A DNA stretch of 64,000 nucleotides. Source: Sporosarcina quadrami. Lineage in GTDB: Bacteria; Bacillota; Bacilli; Bacillales_A; Planococcaceae. The notes below the pieces were generated by a model that was not told the DNA's origin, did not search any database, and saw only the letters and a list, made by a program, of their open reading frames with translations. The stretch is from assembly GCF_014836615.1 (NCBI RefSeq), contig NZ_JACSQN010000002.1, positions 270,113-334,112 of the forward strand, read 5' to 3'. The translations under genes and the position numbers were made by a program. Below are positions 21,191 through 31,748 of the stretch, piece by piece; position 1 is the first letter of the stretch; each line of letters opens with the position of its first letter.

Positions 21191-21811
21191 TCAATGAATT
21201 TGGCGATATACACCGACAACTTTTCCGAGGATAGAGACATTATTAACAATGATTGGCTCCATCGAATCGTTCTCTGGTTGTAAACGGAAATAGTCTTTCT
21301 CTTTAAAGAATCGTTTTACAGTCGCTTCGTCTTCCTCAGTCATGGCAACGACGATTTCCCCATTATTAGCGGAATGTTGTTGTTTTACAATGACATAGTC
21401 ACCGTTCAGTATGCCTGCTTCTATCATACTGTCTCCTACTATTTCTAACATGAAGAGATTGTCGTCAGATGTACCATACGTGTCTGGAAGAGGGAAGTAT
21501 TCTTCGATATTCTCGATCGCGGTAATCGGCAAGCCGGCAGTTACCTTACCGACCAAAGGAACATGTAAAACGCCAGCTTTTAATGAATCAAGACCTTCAG
21601 GATCCAATACTTCTATTGCTCTCGGTTTCGTCGGATCTCGTCTTATATATCCTTTGCTTTCAAGTCGTGCTAAATGTCCGTGTACAGTGGAACTGGAAGC
21701 GAGACCTACCGCTTCACCGATTTCTCGCACAGAAGGAGGATATCCTTTCAGTTTAACTTCTTCTTTGATAAACGTCAGAATATCTTGCTGCCTTTTAGAA
21801 ATTTTCTTCAT
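21191..21811 (-). CDS. lexA: SOS regulator LexA
   Basis: Represses SOS genes until RecA filaments trigger self-cleavage. The N-terminal winged helix carries [20 protein letters not shown]; the cleavage site is Ala-Gly in KVTAGLP; the catalytic Ser is in GDSMIEAG and the Lys in TVKRFF. The start is ATG 21811 (minus strand), preceded by GGAGGGTGGACAT, giving 206 residues (205 in B. subtilis). It is divergent from yneA with LexA boxes in the gap, so it is probably autoregulated. Confidence 0.97.
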   Translation of the reverse strand: MKKISKRQQDILTFIKEEVKLKGYPPSVREIGEAVGLASSSTVHGHLARLESKGYIRRDPTKPRAIEVLDPEGLDSLKAGVLHVPLVGKVTAGLPITAIENIEEYFPLPDTYGTSDDNLFMLEIVGDSMIEAGILNGDYVIVKQQHSANNGEIVVAMTEEDEATVKRFFKEKDYFRLQPENDSMEPIIVNNVSILGKVVGVYRQIH

Positions 21812-21895
21812 ATGTCCACCCTCCAATTTAATGTTAGCTAAAGAGCCAATAACTTAGATATTAATAAGAAAACATAGTAGTACGTTAAAAATAGT

Positions 21896-21909
21896 ATAAC
21901 AGGTGTTCG
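21896..21909. promoter_or_regulatory. LexA box (weaker) in the lexA-yneA gap
   Basis: ATAACAGGTGTTCG matches CGAAC-N4-GTTCG at 8 of 10 defined positions. It is the box nearer lexA. Confidence 0.55.
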
Positions 21910-21918
21910 GGCGATTAG

Positions 21919-21932
21919 CAAACAAAGGTTCG
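21919..21932. promoter_or_regulatory. LexA box (strong) in the lexA-yneA gap
   Basis: CAAACAAAGGTTCG matches 9 of 10 defined consensus positions and lies just upstream of the yneA -35. A third, degenerate site (CGAACAAACATTCT, 21985-21998) lies between the yneA promoter and its ribosome site. Confidence 0.7.
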
Positions 21933-21941
21933 AATTTATTG

Positions 21942-21970
21942 TTGACTTATGAAAAAACGTGTCCTATAAT
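21942..21970 (+). promoter_or_regulatory. yneA promoter
   Basis: TTGACT, a 17-base spacer and TATAAT, 43 bases before the yneA ATG and flanked by LexA boxes. Confidence 0.8.
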
Positions 21971-22012
21971 GGGAACAAGTATTCCGAACAAACATTCTTG
22001 GAGGGGTTAACA

Positions 22013-22980
<968 letters not shown>

Positions 22981-23125
22981 TCAATTCAGTCAACTGCTTT
23001 TTTTATTTTACTTAAAACTTCTGTAGTGCTGGGTGTATTCACTACTATAAGCGGACTAAAAAATGCTAAACTGAGAAATAGGCAAATGCCGACATGGATT
23101 TTTATTAAATGAACGGAGGTATAGT

Positions 23126-23359
23126 ATGTTATCACCAGAAAAGATCAAACGAATTAATGAACTTGCAAATAAGTCAAAAACAATTGGCTTATCTACAGAA
23201 GAAGCGAAAGAGCAAACAAAACTGCGTAAAGAATACTTGGAAACTTTCCGTTCTTCAATGAGAGATACAATTGAAAACGTAAGAGTCATTGATCCGGATG
23301 GCAATGATGTTACGCCTGAAAAAGTGAAAGATGCTCACAACAATAAATACCTGAATTGA
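23126..23359 (+). CDS. ynzC: DUF896 protein YnzC
   Basis: 77-residue helical protein of the DUF896 family. The signature is recognisable: INELANKSK, EEAKEQTKLRKEYL and RVIDPDGNDVTPEK. B. subtilis YnzC has the same length and lies in the same SOS operon (yneA-yneB-ynzC). Here 145 bases separate it from yneB, and ACGGAGGTATAGT precedes the ATG. Function unknown. Confidence 0.92.
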   Translation: MLSPEKIKRINELANKSKTIGLSTEEAKEQTKLRKEYLETFRSSMRDTIENVRVIDPDGNDVTPEKVKDAHNNKYLN

Positions 23360-23466
23360 ATGTAAGTGAGGAGATGGATTGTAATCCATAAACAAATTGA
23401 CTACACTAAAGATGTAAAAAGATCAGTATACAATTAAAAGAGACAGTAAGGGAAAGGATGTTCTGA

Positions 23467-25473
23467 ATGACTGAAAAAATTGATCAGCTAGCAATAAACA
23501 CGATCCGAACGTTATCCATTGATGCAATTGAGAAAGCGAATTCTGGCCACCCTGGTTTACCAATGGGTGCTGCGCCAATGGCTTATACATTATGGACGAA
23601 ACATATGCATCATAATCCATCAAACCCAGATTGGTTCAACCGTGACCGTTTTGTACTTTCAGCAGGACATGGATCTATGCTCCTTTATAGCTTATTACAC
23701 CTAAGTGGTTATGGATTGCCAATGGAAGAAATTAAAAACTTCAGACAGTGGGATTCTAAAACACCAGGTCATCCGGAGTATGGCCATACAGTTGGAGTCG
23801 AAGCGACGACTGGCCCATTAGGTCAAGGTATCGGTATGGCTGTGGGTATGGCGATGGCTGAAAAGCATTTGGCGGCTATTTATAACCGACCAGGTTTTGA
23901 CGTCGTTGACCATTATACGTATGCACTTTGCGGAGATGGCGACCTCATGGAAGGTGTTGCAGCGGAAGCTATATCACTGGCAGGACATCTACAACTTGAT
24001 AAGCTCATTGTACTTTACGATAGCAATGACATATCTCTAGATGGAGAATTGGATATGTCGTTTACAGAGAATATAAAGAAGCGCTTCGAGTCATATGGCT
24101 GGAACTATATCCGAGTTGAAGACGGCAATGAAATAACTGACGTTTCTAAAGCAATCGAACAGGCTAAAGCCAATACAGGCGGTCCTACTATGATCGAAGT
24201 GAAGACAGTTATTGGCTACGGTTCTCCGAACAGATCAGGTAAATCTGATGCGCATGGTATGCCTTTAGGTGAAGATGAGATGAAATTGACAAAAGAATAT
24301 TACAAATGGACATTTGATGAGGATTTTGCTGTTCCGGATGGCGTTTACGAAACATTCAAAGAAGCAACAGATGAACTTGGCGTAGTAAAGGAAAAGCAGT
24401 GGAATGAACTGTTCTCGAAATACGAAAGCGAATACGCAGAACTTGCTACACAACTTAAAACTGCTATTTCAGGTGAAGTGCCTGAATCACTTGAAAATAA
24501 TCTTCCGAGCTATGAAACGGGTACGTCACATGCAACTCGTTCAGCTTCAGGTGATGCTATTAATGCAATTGCAAATGTATTACCTTCATTTTTCGGAGGA
24601 AGTGCGGACTTAGCAGGATCCAATAAGACAACGATTAAAGGTGCTGGTGATTTCCTTCCTACTAATTATAGTGGACGGAATATTTGGTTTGGTGTTCGTG
24701 AGTTCGCGATGGGAACTGCATTGAACGGTATGGCCCTTCATGGCGGTCTGCATGTTTATGGTGGAACATTCTTCGTATTCAGCGACTATGTACGACCTGC
24801 AATAAGACTTTCAGCCCTTATGGGGTTACCGGTAACGTATGTATTTACACACGACAGTGTAGCAGTAGGTGAAGATGGGCCGACTCACGAGCCTGTGGAA
24901 CATCTGTCATCTCTTCGCTCTATGCCTGGTTTGACTGTGTTACGTCCTGCTGACGGCAACGAAACATCCGCTGCGTGGAAGATTGCTGTTTCATCAAAGA
25001 ATCGTCCTACAGTACTTGTATTATCACGACAGAACTTATCGGTTCTACCTAAATCTTGTGAACTGTCGATGGAAGGAGTGCGTCGCGGTGCTTATACAAT
25101 TTCACCTGCTGAAAAGGATGTGGCAGAAGGCATCATTATTGCTACAGGATCAGAAGTGAATTTGGCAGTCGATGCACAAGCCGCTTTGCGTAAAGAAGGA
25201 ATCGATGTGTCAGTCGTTTCAATGCCATCATGGGATCTTTTCGAACAGCAAGACAATGAGTATAAAGAAAGTGTTCTACCGAAATCTGTGAAAAAACGAA
25301 TTTCTATTGAAATGGGTGCATCTCTAGGCTGGCATAAATACGTCGGCGATGAAGGAGAAGTAATTGCAATTGATACGTTCGGTGCAAGTGCACCTGGAGA
25401 AAAAGTAATTGCTGAGTATGGCTTTACTACAGACAACGTATTGAATAAAATGAAAAAGATGTTTAATCGATAA
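23467..25473 (+). CDS. tkt: Transketolase
   Basis: Thiamine-diphosphate enzyme of the non-oxidative pentose phosphate pathway. Visible motifs: [15 protein letters not shown] (about 26), the ThDP-binding GDGDLMEG (about 157-164), and [20 protein letters not shown] in the pyrimidine domain. Length of 668 residues is standard. GGGAAAGGATGTTCTGA precedes the ATG. A 16-base hyphenated palindrome (23374-23389) lies in the upstream gap. It keeps the ynzC-tkt-sirA-yneF order of B. subtilis. Confidence 0.98.
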   Translation: MTEKIDQLAINTIRTLSIDAIEKANSGHPGLPMGAAPMAYTLWTKHMHHNPSNPDWFNRDRFVLSAGHGSMLLYSLLHLSGYGLPMEEIKNFRQWDSKTPGHPEYGHTVGVEATTGPLGQGIGMAVGMAMAEKHLAAIYNRPGFDVVDHYTYALCGDGDLMEGVAAEAISLAGHLQLDKLIVLYDSNDISLDGELDMSFTENIKKRFESYGWNYIRVEDGNEITDVSKAIEQAKANTGGPTMIEVKTVIGYGSPNRSGKSDAHGMPLGEDEMKLTKEYYKWTFDEDFAVPDGVYETFKEATDELGVVKEKQWNELFSKYESEYAELATQLKTAISGEVPESLENNLPSYETGTSHATRSASGDAINAIANVLPSFFGGSADLAGSNKTTIKGAGDFLPTNYSGRNIWFGVREFAMGTALNGMALHGGLHVYGGTFFVFSDYVRPAIRLSALMGLPVTYVFTHDSVAVGEDGPTHEPVEHLSSLRSMPGLTVLRPADGNETSAAWKIAVSSKNRPTVLVLSRQNLSVLPKSCELSMEGVRRGAYTISPAEKDVAEGIIIATGSEVNLAVDAQAALRKEGIDVSVVSMPSWDLFEQQDNEYKESVLPKSVKKRISIEMGASLGWHKYVGDEGEVIAIDTFGASAPGEKVIAEYGFTTDNVLNKMKKMFNR

Positions 25474-25490
25474 ATGAACGACCGCTTTGG

Positions 25491-25520
25491 AGATAATGCA
25501 TTGTCCAAAGCGGTTTTCTT
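25491..25520 (+). terminator. tkt terminator
   Basis: Ten-base perfect stem ACCGCTTTGG / CCAAAGCGGT followed by TTTCTTT. Confidence 0.9.
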
Positions 25521-25633
25521 TAATTGTAACAACAATTTGAAATTTACGACAATAATAGTGCGTTTTAGTAGCGTGATTTGACAAACTTTTTAATTGCCTT
25601 GATTTAAACTATTGTAAAAGGAAGGTGTCGGTC

Positions 25634-26080
25634 ATGAGGACATATGATATTTACAAAGTGAAAAAAAGATACCAGTCGTTTATATTAGGCAGGGAAAATC
25701 TACTTTACGAATTATTGAAGGATTATACAACAAACGAACCTATGCAGGAAGTCACTTATTTGTGTGACGAGATTGAAGAAAGTGCAATTGACCAGGCGAT
25801 CCTTTGTAACCTCGGAAAAAGTTTTACAAAAGTAGAAAGTGACGAAGGTGAATACAAATTATCTCATCCGATGAAAGGATCTATTCATATTTCACTTAGT
25901 CCCTATTCGCTCCAAGCTTACTGCGACGGCTCAAGAATGTTGGATTTGGATTTGTTTGTTGCGCTCTCTGGAGCGGATGACCGTTTCTTCGCTGTTATGG
26001 ACAAGCGGGGGGAGTGGGGCTGGTTAAAACCTATCAAGCATGACCACCAATTTATGAATAATCAGTCAGTCTTATTTTGA
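25634..26080 (+). CDS. sirA: Sporulation inhibitor of replication SirA
   Basis: SirA binds domain I of DnaA and blocks new replication rounds on commitment to sporulation. Similarity to B. subtilis SirA (YneE) is moderate but runs end to end: a Y-Y-K start, FxLGRENLLYELxKDY, and the C-terminal YGWLKPxK-like segment (here WGWLKPIKHD). Start chosen at ATG 25634 (148 residues, the B. subtilis length), after AAGGAAGGTG; GTG 25625 overlaps that site. A TTGACA at 25578 may be its -35. Position between tkt and yneF supports the call. Confidence 0.85.
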   Translation: MRTYDIYKVKKRYQSFILGRENLLYELLKDYTTNEPMQEVTYLCDEIEESAIDQAILCNLGKSFTKVESDEGEYKLSHPMKGSIHISLSPYSLQAYCDGSRMLDLDLFVALSGADDRFFAVMDKRGEWGWLKPIKHDHQFMNNQSVLF

Positions 26081-26203
26081 TAGTGGGAATTCGACAATCT
26101 TTAAGATTTTATCTGCCAGACATTGCTATATAGACCTCCTTTGTTGTATAATCCATCATGGTAGAGTAAACCTGATTTAGGGAAGTGAAGGAGGTAATAG
26201 CGA

Positions 26204-26431
26204 ATGTTAGGCACAGGTTGGTGGATTGCAATCGTTGTCGTAGCATTAATAGCTGGTGTAGCCCTCGGATTTTTCATTGCACGTCAATACATGATGAAAT
26301 ATCTTAAAGAGAACCCGCCAATTAATGAACAAATGTTACGCATGATGATGATGCAGATGGGGCAAAAACCTTCACAAAAGAAGATTAACCAGATGATGAG
26401 TCAGATGAATAAGATGAATGATAAAAAATAA
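26204..26431 (+). CDS. yneF: UPF0154 membrane protein YneF
   Basis: 75 residues: one N-terminal transmembrane helix (about 6-27) followed by a basic, Met-rich cytoplasmic tail with [20 protein letters not shown], the UPF0154 signature. Function unknown. AAGGAGGTAATAGCG precedes the ATG. Confidence 0.93.
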   Translation: MLGTGWWIAIVVVALIAGVALGFFIARQYMMKYLKENPPINEQMLRMMMMQMGQKPSQKKINQMMSQMNKMNDKK

Positions 26432-26442
26432 TTTGTTCTACA

Positions 26443-26486
26443 AAAAAGACCTTTTTCCTAGTAACTCAGAAAAAAAGGTCTTTTTT
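26443..26486. terminator. Terminator between yneF and a convergent hydrolase gene
   Basis: AAAAAAGACCTTTTT and AAAAAGGTCTTTTTT form an AT-rich stem around a loop; usable on both strands. Confidence 0.8.
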
Positions 26487-26494
26487 CGTATTTA

Positions 26495-27421
26495 TCAAGA
26501 GATGAAACCGTACTCATTGAGAAAAGCATGTACTTCACGTTCATATTCTTCTGGATTGTCATTGAAAGACTTTGCATGTGCACCCTTCTTGAAGAGTTTC
26601 ATTTTCTTTTTATCTTCCTTTAACGTAAATAACTCTTTTGTCATTTCTGGTAAGATGAAATCATCCTCCAAGCTATGGATGAAAAGCATTGGTTTATCAA
26701 TTTTACTAATTACTTGGCGAGGAGAAACAAGTTTTGTCGTATAACCGTCCCGAACTTTGAGAAACAAATTGGCAATACGCAATGTCATGGACGTCCGTAA
26801 AGGGGTGCTCGTTCTTAAAATGTGAAGAATCTGTGTTGTGAAATCTGAAAAAGGACAATCGACAATGTAAAAGTCTGCTTCATCCTCGAATTCACCCCCA
26901 TACAAAATCGTTGTAGCTGCTCCCATCGATTCACCGTGGACTCCTAGCAATGCGCGTCTTCCGATACGATCTCGTACAGAAGAGACGACTGCATGTAAAT
27001 CACTTTTTTCATAATAGCCGAAACTCGTAGTCTTACCGCCTGAATCGCCATGGCGACGGTGATCGTAAATGACAGAGTTAAAACCGAGCCGTTCAAACAA
27101 GCGTGCATATTTAATAGAATTGATCTTATTCTCCGTAACCCCATGACAAATGATAACCGTTTTAGTCGTATCAAAAGGACGTAAGAAAACAGCTCTGAGT
27201 GGATAGCCATTTGGTGAATCGACCCAGAAATCATCTTTCCGCACCGATTCATACCAGTGCTCATCAAATCGTTTAGCGATAATTTCCCTCTTTAAAATTA
27301 AATCGCTGTCTTTTACTTTCATGAACATTAATCGGCTTGTTGCGTAAAAAGCGAGGATTGTAATAATTGCTGTATAAATGCTTCCAATGACTCCAGTAAT
27401 AAAGAGGAAGCGCTTTTTCAA
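26495..27421 (-). CDS. Membrane-anchored alpha/beta hydrolase (YqkD-like)
   Basis: An N-terminal hydrophobic segment (about residues 5-28) is followed by an alpha/beta hydrolase domain: ICHGVTENK (about 92), YDHRRHGDSGG, nucleophile elbow HGESMGAA (Ser about 165), Asp in HSLEDDFI and a late His in KGAHAKS. The domain resembles B. subtilis YqkD and other DUF-type serine hydrolases. The substrate is unknown. The start is TTG 27421, ten bases after AAAGGAG. It lies 15 bases downstream of the HMG-CoA lyase gene and probably shares its mRNA. Confidence 0.82.
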   Translation of the reverse strand: MKKRFLFITGVIGSIYTAIITILAFYATSRLMFMKVKDSDLILKREIIAKRFDEHWYESVRKDDFWVDSPNGYPLRAVFLRPFDTTKTVIICHGVTENKINSIKYARLFERLGFNSVIYDHRRHGDSGGKTTSFGYYEKSDLHAVVSSVRDRIGRRALLGVHGESMGAATTILYGGEFEDEADFYIVDCPFSDFTTQILHILRTSTPLRTSMTLRIANLFLKVRDGYTTKLVSPRQVISKIDKPMLFIHSLEDDFILPEMTKELFTLKEDKKKMKLFKKGAHAKSFNDNPEEYEREVHAFLNEYGFIS

Positions 27422-27436
27422 TCAGCTTCAACTCCT

Positions 27437-28339
27437 TTAACGGTTGCTGTTTTTATATAATCTATACATTCCTGTTTCAATCGGATGTGAAACATGTTCA
27501 GAAATACCATCTACAGCAATACATACCTTTTCAACATCAATTCCAGTTATAATACCTAACGAATCCAACATGTTGACAACATCTTCAGTGGCTACATTTC
27601 CTGTAGCGCCTGGTGCAAATGGACACCCACCTAAACCGCCAGCTGAAGTATCGAAACGGTCAACCCCAGCTTGCAAAGCAGCGAAAATGTTGGCAATCGC
27701 CATTTTACGTGTATCATGGAAATGCGCAGTTATAAGAATCGTCGGAAACTCTTTCTTCAGGCTAGAAAACAGTTCATAACTTTCAACAGGGTTAGCCATT
27801 CCGATAGTATCAGCGACACTCAATTCGTCTACACCCATCGAAACAAATTTTCTGCATAATTCCAGGACATCTTCTTGCTTAATTTTTCCTTCATATGGAC
27901 AATAGAAAGCGGTTGAAATGCACGCCCTTACAAAGACACCATCATTTTTTAATTTAGCGATGACAGGGTCGAGTGCATCCATGCTTTCATCAGTCGATCG
28001 ATTAATGTTTCTTTCATTGAATGAATCACTGACTCCCACAAATACAGCAACACTATTGGCGTTTGACTCTTGGGCCAGTTCTGCACCTTTCGCATTTGGA
28101 GCCAAAACAAATTGCCTACCAACTCTTTCTGATTTTTCAACTATAGCCTTTGCGTCAGCCATCTGGGGTACCCATTTAGGGGATACGAAAGAGGTAAGCT
28201 CCATTTCATGGATACCAGCCTCTTGTAAAGAGCGGATGAATTGCAGTTTATCTTTTTCAGCTACATGCTTTTTTTCATTCTGCAAACCATCTCTAGGTCC
28301 TACCTCGATAATTGTTACGTTCTTTGGTAAAATGAACAT
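27437..28339 (-). CDS. mvaB: Hydroxymethylglutaryl-CoA lyase
   Basis: Cleaves HMG-CoA to acetyl-CoA and acetoacetate, the last step of leucine degradation. VGPRDGLQNE (about residues 13-22) provides metal and catalytic residues, and GGLGGCPFAPGATGNVATED carries the signature cysteine. Length of 300 residues matches B. subtilis YngG. A good GGAGGGATGAT precedes the ATG. It is divergent from an acetyl-CoA acetyltransferase gene that could handle the acetoacetyl-CoA branch; the rest of a leucine or fatty-acid operon is not present here. Confidence 0.95.
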   Translation of the reverse strand: MFILPKNVTIIEVGPRDGLQNEKKHVAEKDKLQFIRSLQEAGIHEMELTSFVSPKWVPQMADAKAIVEKSERVGRQFVLAPNAKGAELAQESNANSVAVFVGVSDSFNERNINRSTDESMDALDPVIAKLKNDGVFVRACISTAFYCPYEGKIKQEDVLELCRKFVSMGVDELSVADTIGMANPVESYELFSSLKKEFPTILITAHFHDTRKMAIANIFAALQAGVDRFDTSAGGLGGCPFAPGATGNVATEDVVNMLDSLGIITGIDVEKVCIAVDGISEHVSHPIETGMYRLYKNSNR

Positions 28340-28449
28340 ATCATCCCTCCTGTTTTATATTGTACTGAAGGGATGCCATAAAGAGCAATGAAGAAGAATG
28401 AATTTACGGAAATTCTAATCGTTTTAAACAATTGATAGGGGGAAACGTC

Positions 28450-29634
28450 ATGTCAAATGAAGTGGTAATTGTGAGTGCGGTCAGAACTGCAATTGGGTCA
28501 TTCTTAGGCTCTCTTAAAGATGTATCAGCAATTGAGTTGGGTTCAATTGTTATTAAAGAGGCACTTGACCGTGCTGGGGTAAAGGGTGACCAAGTGGACG
28601 AAGTCATTATGGGAAATGTCCTTCAAGCAGGTCTAGGACAAAATCCAGCTCGTCAAGCTGCGATTAAAAGCGGATTGCCTGAAACAGTTCCAGCAATGAC
28701 GATAAATAAAGTGTGCGGATCAGGCTTGAAAGCAGTTCACCTTGCAAGGCAAGCAATCATAGCGGGTGATGCAGAAATTATAGTGGCTGGCGGTATGGAG
28801 AATATGAGTCAAGCTCCATTCTTGTTACAAAATGCACGAGAAGGATATAAGATGGGTGATCAGAAAGTTGTAGATAGCATGATCTCTGATGGGTTATGGT
28901 GTGCTTTCAATGACTATCATATGGGCATTACTGCAGAAAATTTATGCGACCGGTATTCATTGACAAGAGAAGAACAGGATGCATTCTCAGCTGCATCTCA
29001 AAGAAAAGCTGCTTCAGCAATTGAAAAAGGCAAATTCAAAGATGAGATTGTAGCTGTTTCAATTCCTCAACGAAAAGGGGAGCCTGTCTTATTTGACACA
29101 GACGAGTATGTAAAAGCTGGAACGACAGCTGAAAAGCTTTCCAAACTACGACCTGCTTTTAAAAAGGATGGAAGTGTCACGGCAGGCAATGCGTCTGGCA
29201 TAAATGACGGAGCTGCTGCATTTGTCATTATGTCAAAAACGAAAGCTGATAGTTTAGGTCTACTGCCTTTAGCGACAATTACAGCAAATGCAAATGCTGG
29301 TGTGGATCCTTCGGTGATGGGAATAGGACCGGTACAAGCCGTGAAAAACGCACTTGAAAAATCAGGCTTGAACTTGAAAGATATTGATTTAATCGAGGCA
29401 AATGAAGCTTTTGCTGCTCAGTCACTTGCTGTTGACCGAGAACTGCATTTTGATAAGGAGAAATTGAATGTTAATGGTGGTGCTATAGCACTCGGCCACC
29501 CGATTGGCGCGAGTGGTGCAAGAATATTAGTCACATTGCTTCATGAAATGAAACGACGCGATGCAAAGACTGGACTAGCAACTCTCTGCATAGGTGGTGG
29601 ACAAGGTGTTGCAACAATCGTTCAACGTCCTTAA
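28450..29634 (+). CDS. Acetyl-CoA C-acetyltransferase (thiolase)
   Basis: Condenses two acetyl-CoA to acetoacetyl-CoA or thiolyses acetoacetyl-CoA. Catalytic residues are in [11 protein letters not shown] (Cys about 88), [18 protein letters not shown] (His) and CIGGGQG (second Cys). The start is ATG 28450, with TAGGGGGAAACGTC upstream; TTG 28432 is too early. At 394 residues it is a full-length biosynthetic-type thiolase. The divergent mvaB suggests leucine or short-chain fatty-acid catabolism, but direction in vivo cannot be told. Confidence 0.93.
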   Translation: MSNEVVIVSAVRTAIGSFLGSLKDVSAIELGSIVIKEALDRAGVKGDQVDEVIMGNVLQAGLGQNPARQAAIKSGLPETVPAMTINKVCGSGLKAVHLARQAIIAGDAEIIVAGGMENMSQAPFLLQNAREGYKMGDQKVVDSMISDGLWCAFNDYHMGITAENLCDRYSLTREEQDAFSAASQRKAASAIEKGKFKDEIVAVSIPQRKGEPVLFDTDEYVKAGTTAEKLSKLRPAFKKDGSVTAGNASGINDGAAAFVIMSKTKADSLGLLPLATITANANAGVDPSVMGIGPVQAVKNALEKSGLNLKDIDLIEANEAFAAQSLAVDRELHFDKEKLNVNGGAIALGHPIGASGARILVTLLHEMKRRDAKTGLATLCIGGGQGVATIVQRP

Positions 29635-29659
29635 ACTTGAATGAAAGAAGGTGAAACGT

Positions 29660-29911
29660 GTGGCGAAAAAGAAAAAAAGACCACAACTAACTCCTGTCAA
29701 AAGAGAAACAGAAAAAACGACTTTTTCCGATGCACTTAATGATGATATATTGCTGAAACTGAAAGCGGCCAAAAGGGATCTGCTAGCTGATGAGCAAGCA
29801 AAAGAGGAAAAACATCAATTACAGCTACTTAAAGATCGAGAAGAGCGGGAGAAGAATAAGACTTTTGCTGAGTTACTTGAAGAGTACGATAGTACTGGCT
29901 CTAAATTTTAA
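29660..29911 (+). CDS. DUF3886 protein (YqkK-like)
   Basis: A highly charged, probably coiled-coil 83-residue protein: basic N terminus (AKKKKRPQ), then alternating Lys/Glu-rich helix and a conserved TFAELLEEY end. This fits the DUF3886/YqkK family of Bacillales. The start is GTG 29660, a short distance after AAGAAGGTG; GTG 29651 lies within that site. Function unknown. In B. subtilis yqkK sits near nudF and spoIIM; here it has moved away. Confidence 0.72.
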   Translation: MAKKKKRPQLTPVKRETEKTTFSDALNDDILLKLKAAKRDLLADEQAKEEKHQLQLLKDREEREKNKTFAELLEEYDSTGSKF

Positions 29912-29916
29912 TAAAT

Positions 29917-29948
29917 AAAACCGGATGGTCTATTCCAGCCGGTTTTTC
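29917..29948 (+). terminator. Terminator after the DUF3886 gene
   Basis: AAAACCGGATGG and CCAGCCGGTTTT pair, followed by TC and an AT-rich run. It begins a 357-base gap whose remainder is AT-rich, with a 10-bp hairpin at 30111-30143 (GAATGGGGTA / TACCCTATTC, one G-T pair) and the upstream region of a Spo0E-like gene. Confidence 0.8.
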
Positions 29949-30199
29949 ATTGTTTACATTTACTTTTTACATTTCGAAAATAAGGATAAAATAAGCGAGT
30001 CAGCACATGCTAGTCATGAATATACTATTCAAAAGAAGTTAACCTTCTGACTCATCTACATTTAAAAGTATTTCCCCGCATCTTTCAAAGATGTGGTTTA
30101 CAAATAGATGGAATGGGGTATTCCTATGTAAGGTACCCTATTCTCTTTAAGTGTGTACAATTTGTGACAAGTTTGTTAAATTGGTAATTATACACATGC

Positions 30200-30206
30200 T
30201 TCGACA
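30200..30206 (-). promoter_or_regulatory. Possible Spo0A box upstream of the Spo0E-like gene
   Basis: TTCGACA is the reverse complement of TGTCGAA, the Spo0A-box core, 63 bases before the start codon. A seven-base match occurs by chance fairly often; the context makes it interesting. Confidence 0.35.
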
Positions 30207-30268
30207 TTTTTTTCATTCTTCGCCTAGTATGATGAGATAGGGTAAAAACTTGACGGAGGAAAAATAAG

Positions 30269-30427
30269 ATGAAAATTGTTACAAAACGTTTACTTTCTTT
30301 AAAAATCCAAATTAAAAGATCCCAAATGGTAAAAAAAGCGTTAGACCAAGGGTTCACACATCCAGAGGTCGTTGCATACAGCCAACAACTTGACACGTTA
30401 TTGAACCGATATCAAAATATAGCTTAA
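30269..30427 (+). CDS. Spo0E-like aspartyl-phosphate phosphatase
   Basis: A 52-residue ORF preceded by ACGGAGG. Its C-terminal half reads YSQQLDTLLNRYQ, the Spo0E-family signature (SxxLD with flanking helix), after a basic amphipathic helix. Spo0E-like proteins dephosphorylate Spo0A~P and so restrain sporulation. The size matches the short members YnzD and YisI. It stands alone, with a terminator directly after it. Confidence 0.82.
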   Translation: MKIVTKRLLSLKIQIKRSQMVKKALDQGFTHPEVVAYSQQLDTLLNRYQNIA

Positions 30428-30457
30428 AAAGACATACCGTAGTCGGTATGTCTTTTT
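30426..30457. terminator. Bidirectional terminator between the Spo0E-like gene and ilvE
   Basis: A perfect 13-bp stem, AAAAAGACATACC / GGTATGTCTTTTT, overlaps the stop codon of the Spo0E-like gene and serves both convergent genes. Confidence 0.92.
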
Positions 30458-30459
30458 AA

Positions 30460-31554
30460 TTATGCAAGTTTAGCAAGCTCGCTATTCAGTTTAAGTATCC
30501 AAGCGAAAGAGTCTTTTTCATTGCCATTCTGAATATTGGACAATGTTTCAAACAATTTTTTCGAAAGAGGGCCAGTTTTATTATCGTTCACAATCATCTT
30601 ATAGCCATCCCAGTTCAACTCTCCTACAGGGGATATGACGGCTGCTGTTCCAGTGCCAAAAACTTCTTCCAATTGTCCGTTTTCATATGCTCCTCGAATT
30701 TCGTCCATCGAAAGTTTTCGCTCTTGTACCGGAATATTCCAATGTCTTAATAACTGTAATATCGATTTTCGCGTAATTCCTTCTAAAATACTTCCGTTAA
30801 TGGCGGGGGTAATCACTTCTCCGTTAATTTTGAAGAAGATGTTCATACTACCTACTTCTTCAACATATTTTCGCTCCACTCCATCGAGCCACAACACTTG
30901 AGAATAGCCTTTCTTATCAGCCGCTTCTTGTGCTTTTAAACCTGAAGCATAATTTCCTGCTGTTTTTGCTCCTCCAGTGCCACCTTTAACTGCCCTGACA
31001 AATTCATTTTCTACAAGAATTTTAATAGGATGTATGCCTTCCTTATAATAAGATCCAACGGGACAGAGGATAATGTAGAACTGATACTTCTTAGCGGGTG
31101 CCACTCCTAGAAATGCTTCATTGGCGATAACAAAGGGTCTTATATATAATGACGTTCCAGGTAAAGTAGGAATCCAATCTTTTTCAATTTGAATTAATTG
31201 AGTAAGTGCATGTAATGCTTGTTCTTCATCAATTCTAGGCATGCATAAACGATCTAATGACAAGTTCATTCGCTTCATGTTCTCTTCGGGTCGGAAAAGT
31301 CTAACAGTACCATCTTCAGATTTATAAGCTTTTAGACCTTCAAAAACAGTTTGACCATAATGGAGAACAATTGAGGCTGGGTCAAGTGTTACGGGAGCAT
31401 AAGGAACAATACGTGGACTATGCCATCCTTTTCCTTCGTCGTAATCTGCAATAAACATGTGATCCGTGAAATTTCTGCCGAAAACAAGAGTTTGTGGATC
31501 GGGTTTTTCTTTTTTACTATCGCTCAGTTTAATCTGGATCGGTAATCTGCTCAT
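30460..31554 (-). CDS. ilvE: Branched-chain amino acid aminotransferase
   Basis: Fold type IV PLP enzyme interconverting Leu/Ile/Val and their 2-oxo acids. The lysine-bearing GGTGGAKTAGNYASGLK and EVGSMNIFF and GTGTAAVISPVGEL are family hallmarks. It aligns with B. subtilis IlvK/IlvE over its full length. ATG 31554 gives 364 residues; GAGGAG lies 11 bases upstream, slightly long, and an in-frame TTG nine bases earlier is too close. A TATACT on the minus strand (31607-31612) could be its -10. A cre site lies further upstream. Confidence 0.93.
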   Translation of the reverse strand: MSRLPIQIKLSDSKKEKPDPQTLVFGRNFTDHMFIADYDEGKGWHSPRIVPYAPVTLDPASIVLHYGQTVFEGLKAYKSEDGTVRLFRPEENMKRMNLSLDRLCMPRIDEEQALHALTQLIQIEKDWIPTLPGTSLYIRPFVIANEAFLGVAPAKKYQFYIILCPVGSYYKEGIHPIKILVENEFVRAVKGGTGGAKTAGNYASGLKAQEAADKKGYSQVLWLDGVERKYVEEVGSMNIFFKINGEVITPAINGSILEGITRKSILQLLRHWNIPVQERKLSMDEIRGAYENGQLEEVFGTGTAAVISPVGELNWDGYKMIVNDNKTGPLSKKLFETLSNIQNGNEKDSFAWILKLNSELAKLA

Positions 31555-31665
31555 ACGGATCAATTCTCCTCGTTATTAGTATGTAAAAAAACTATTGAAT
31601 AAAATAAGTATACTGCATATTTCGAAAAAAGAAAGAAAAAATTTATTTCATTATTGTTACCATTG

Positions 31666-31679
31666 TGAAAACGGTTTCA
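31666..31679. promoter_or_regulatory. Catabolite-responsive element (cre)
   Basis: TGAAAACGGTTTCA matches every defined position of the CcpA operator consensus TGWNANCGNTNWCA. It lies between the divergent ilvE and FAD-oxidoreductase promoters. Confidence 0.7.
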
Positions 31680-31690
31680 ATTCCAGCTAT

Positions 31691-31719
31691 TTGTATGTAT
31701 GTTAAAGGACTTGTACAAT
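31691..31719 (+). promoter_or_regulatory. Promoter of the FAD oxidoreductase gene
   Basis: TTGTAT, 17-base spacer, TACAAT, 30 bases before the start codon. Confidence 0.55.
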
Positions 31720-31748
31720 ATACGTAAAATGAAAAAGAAGGTGCACTT

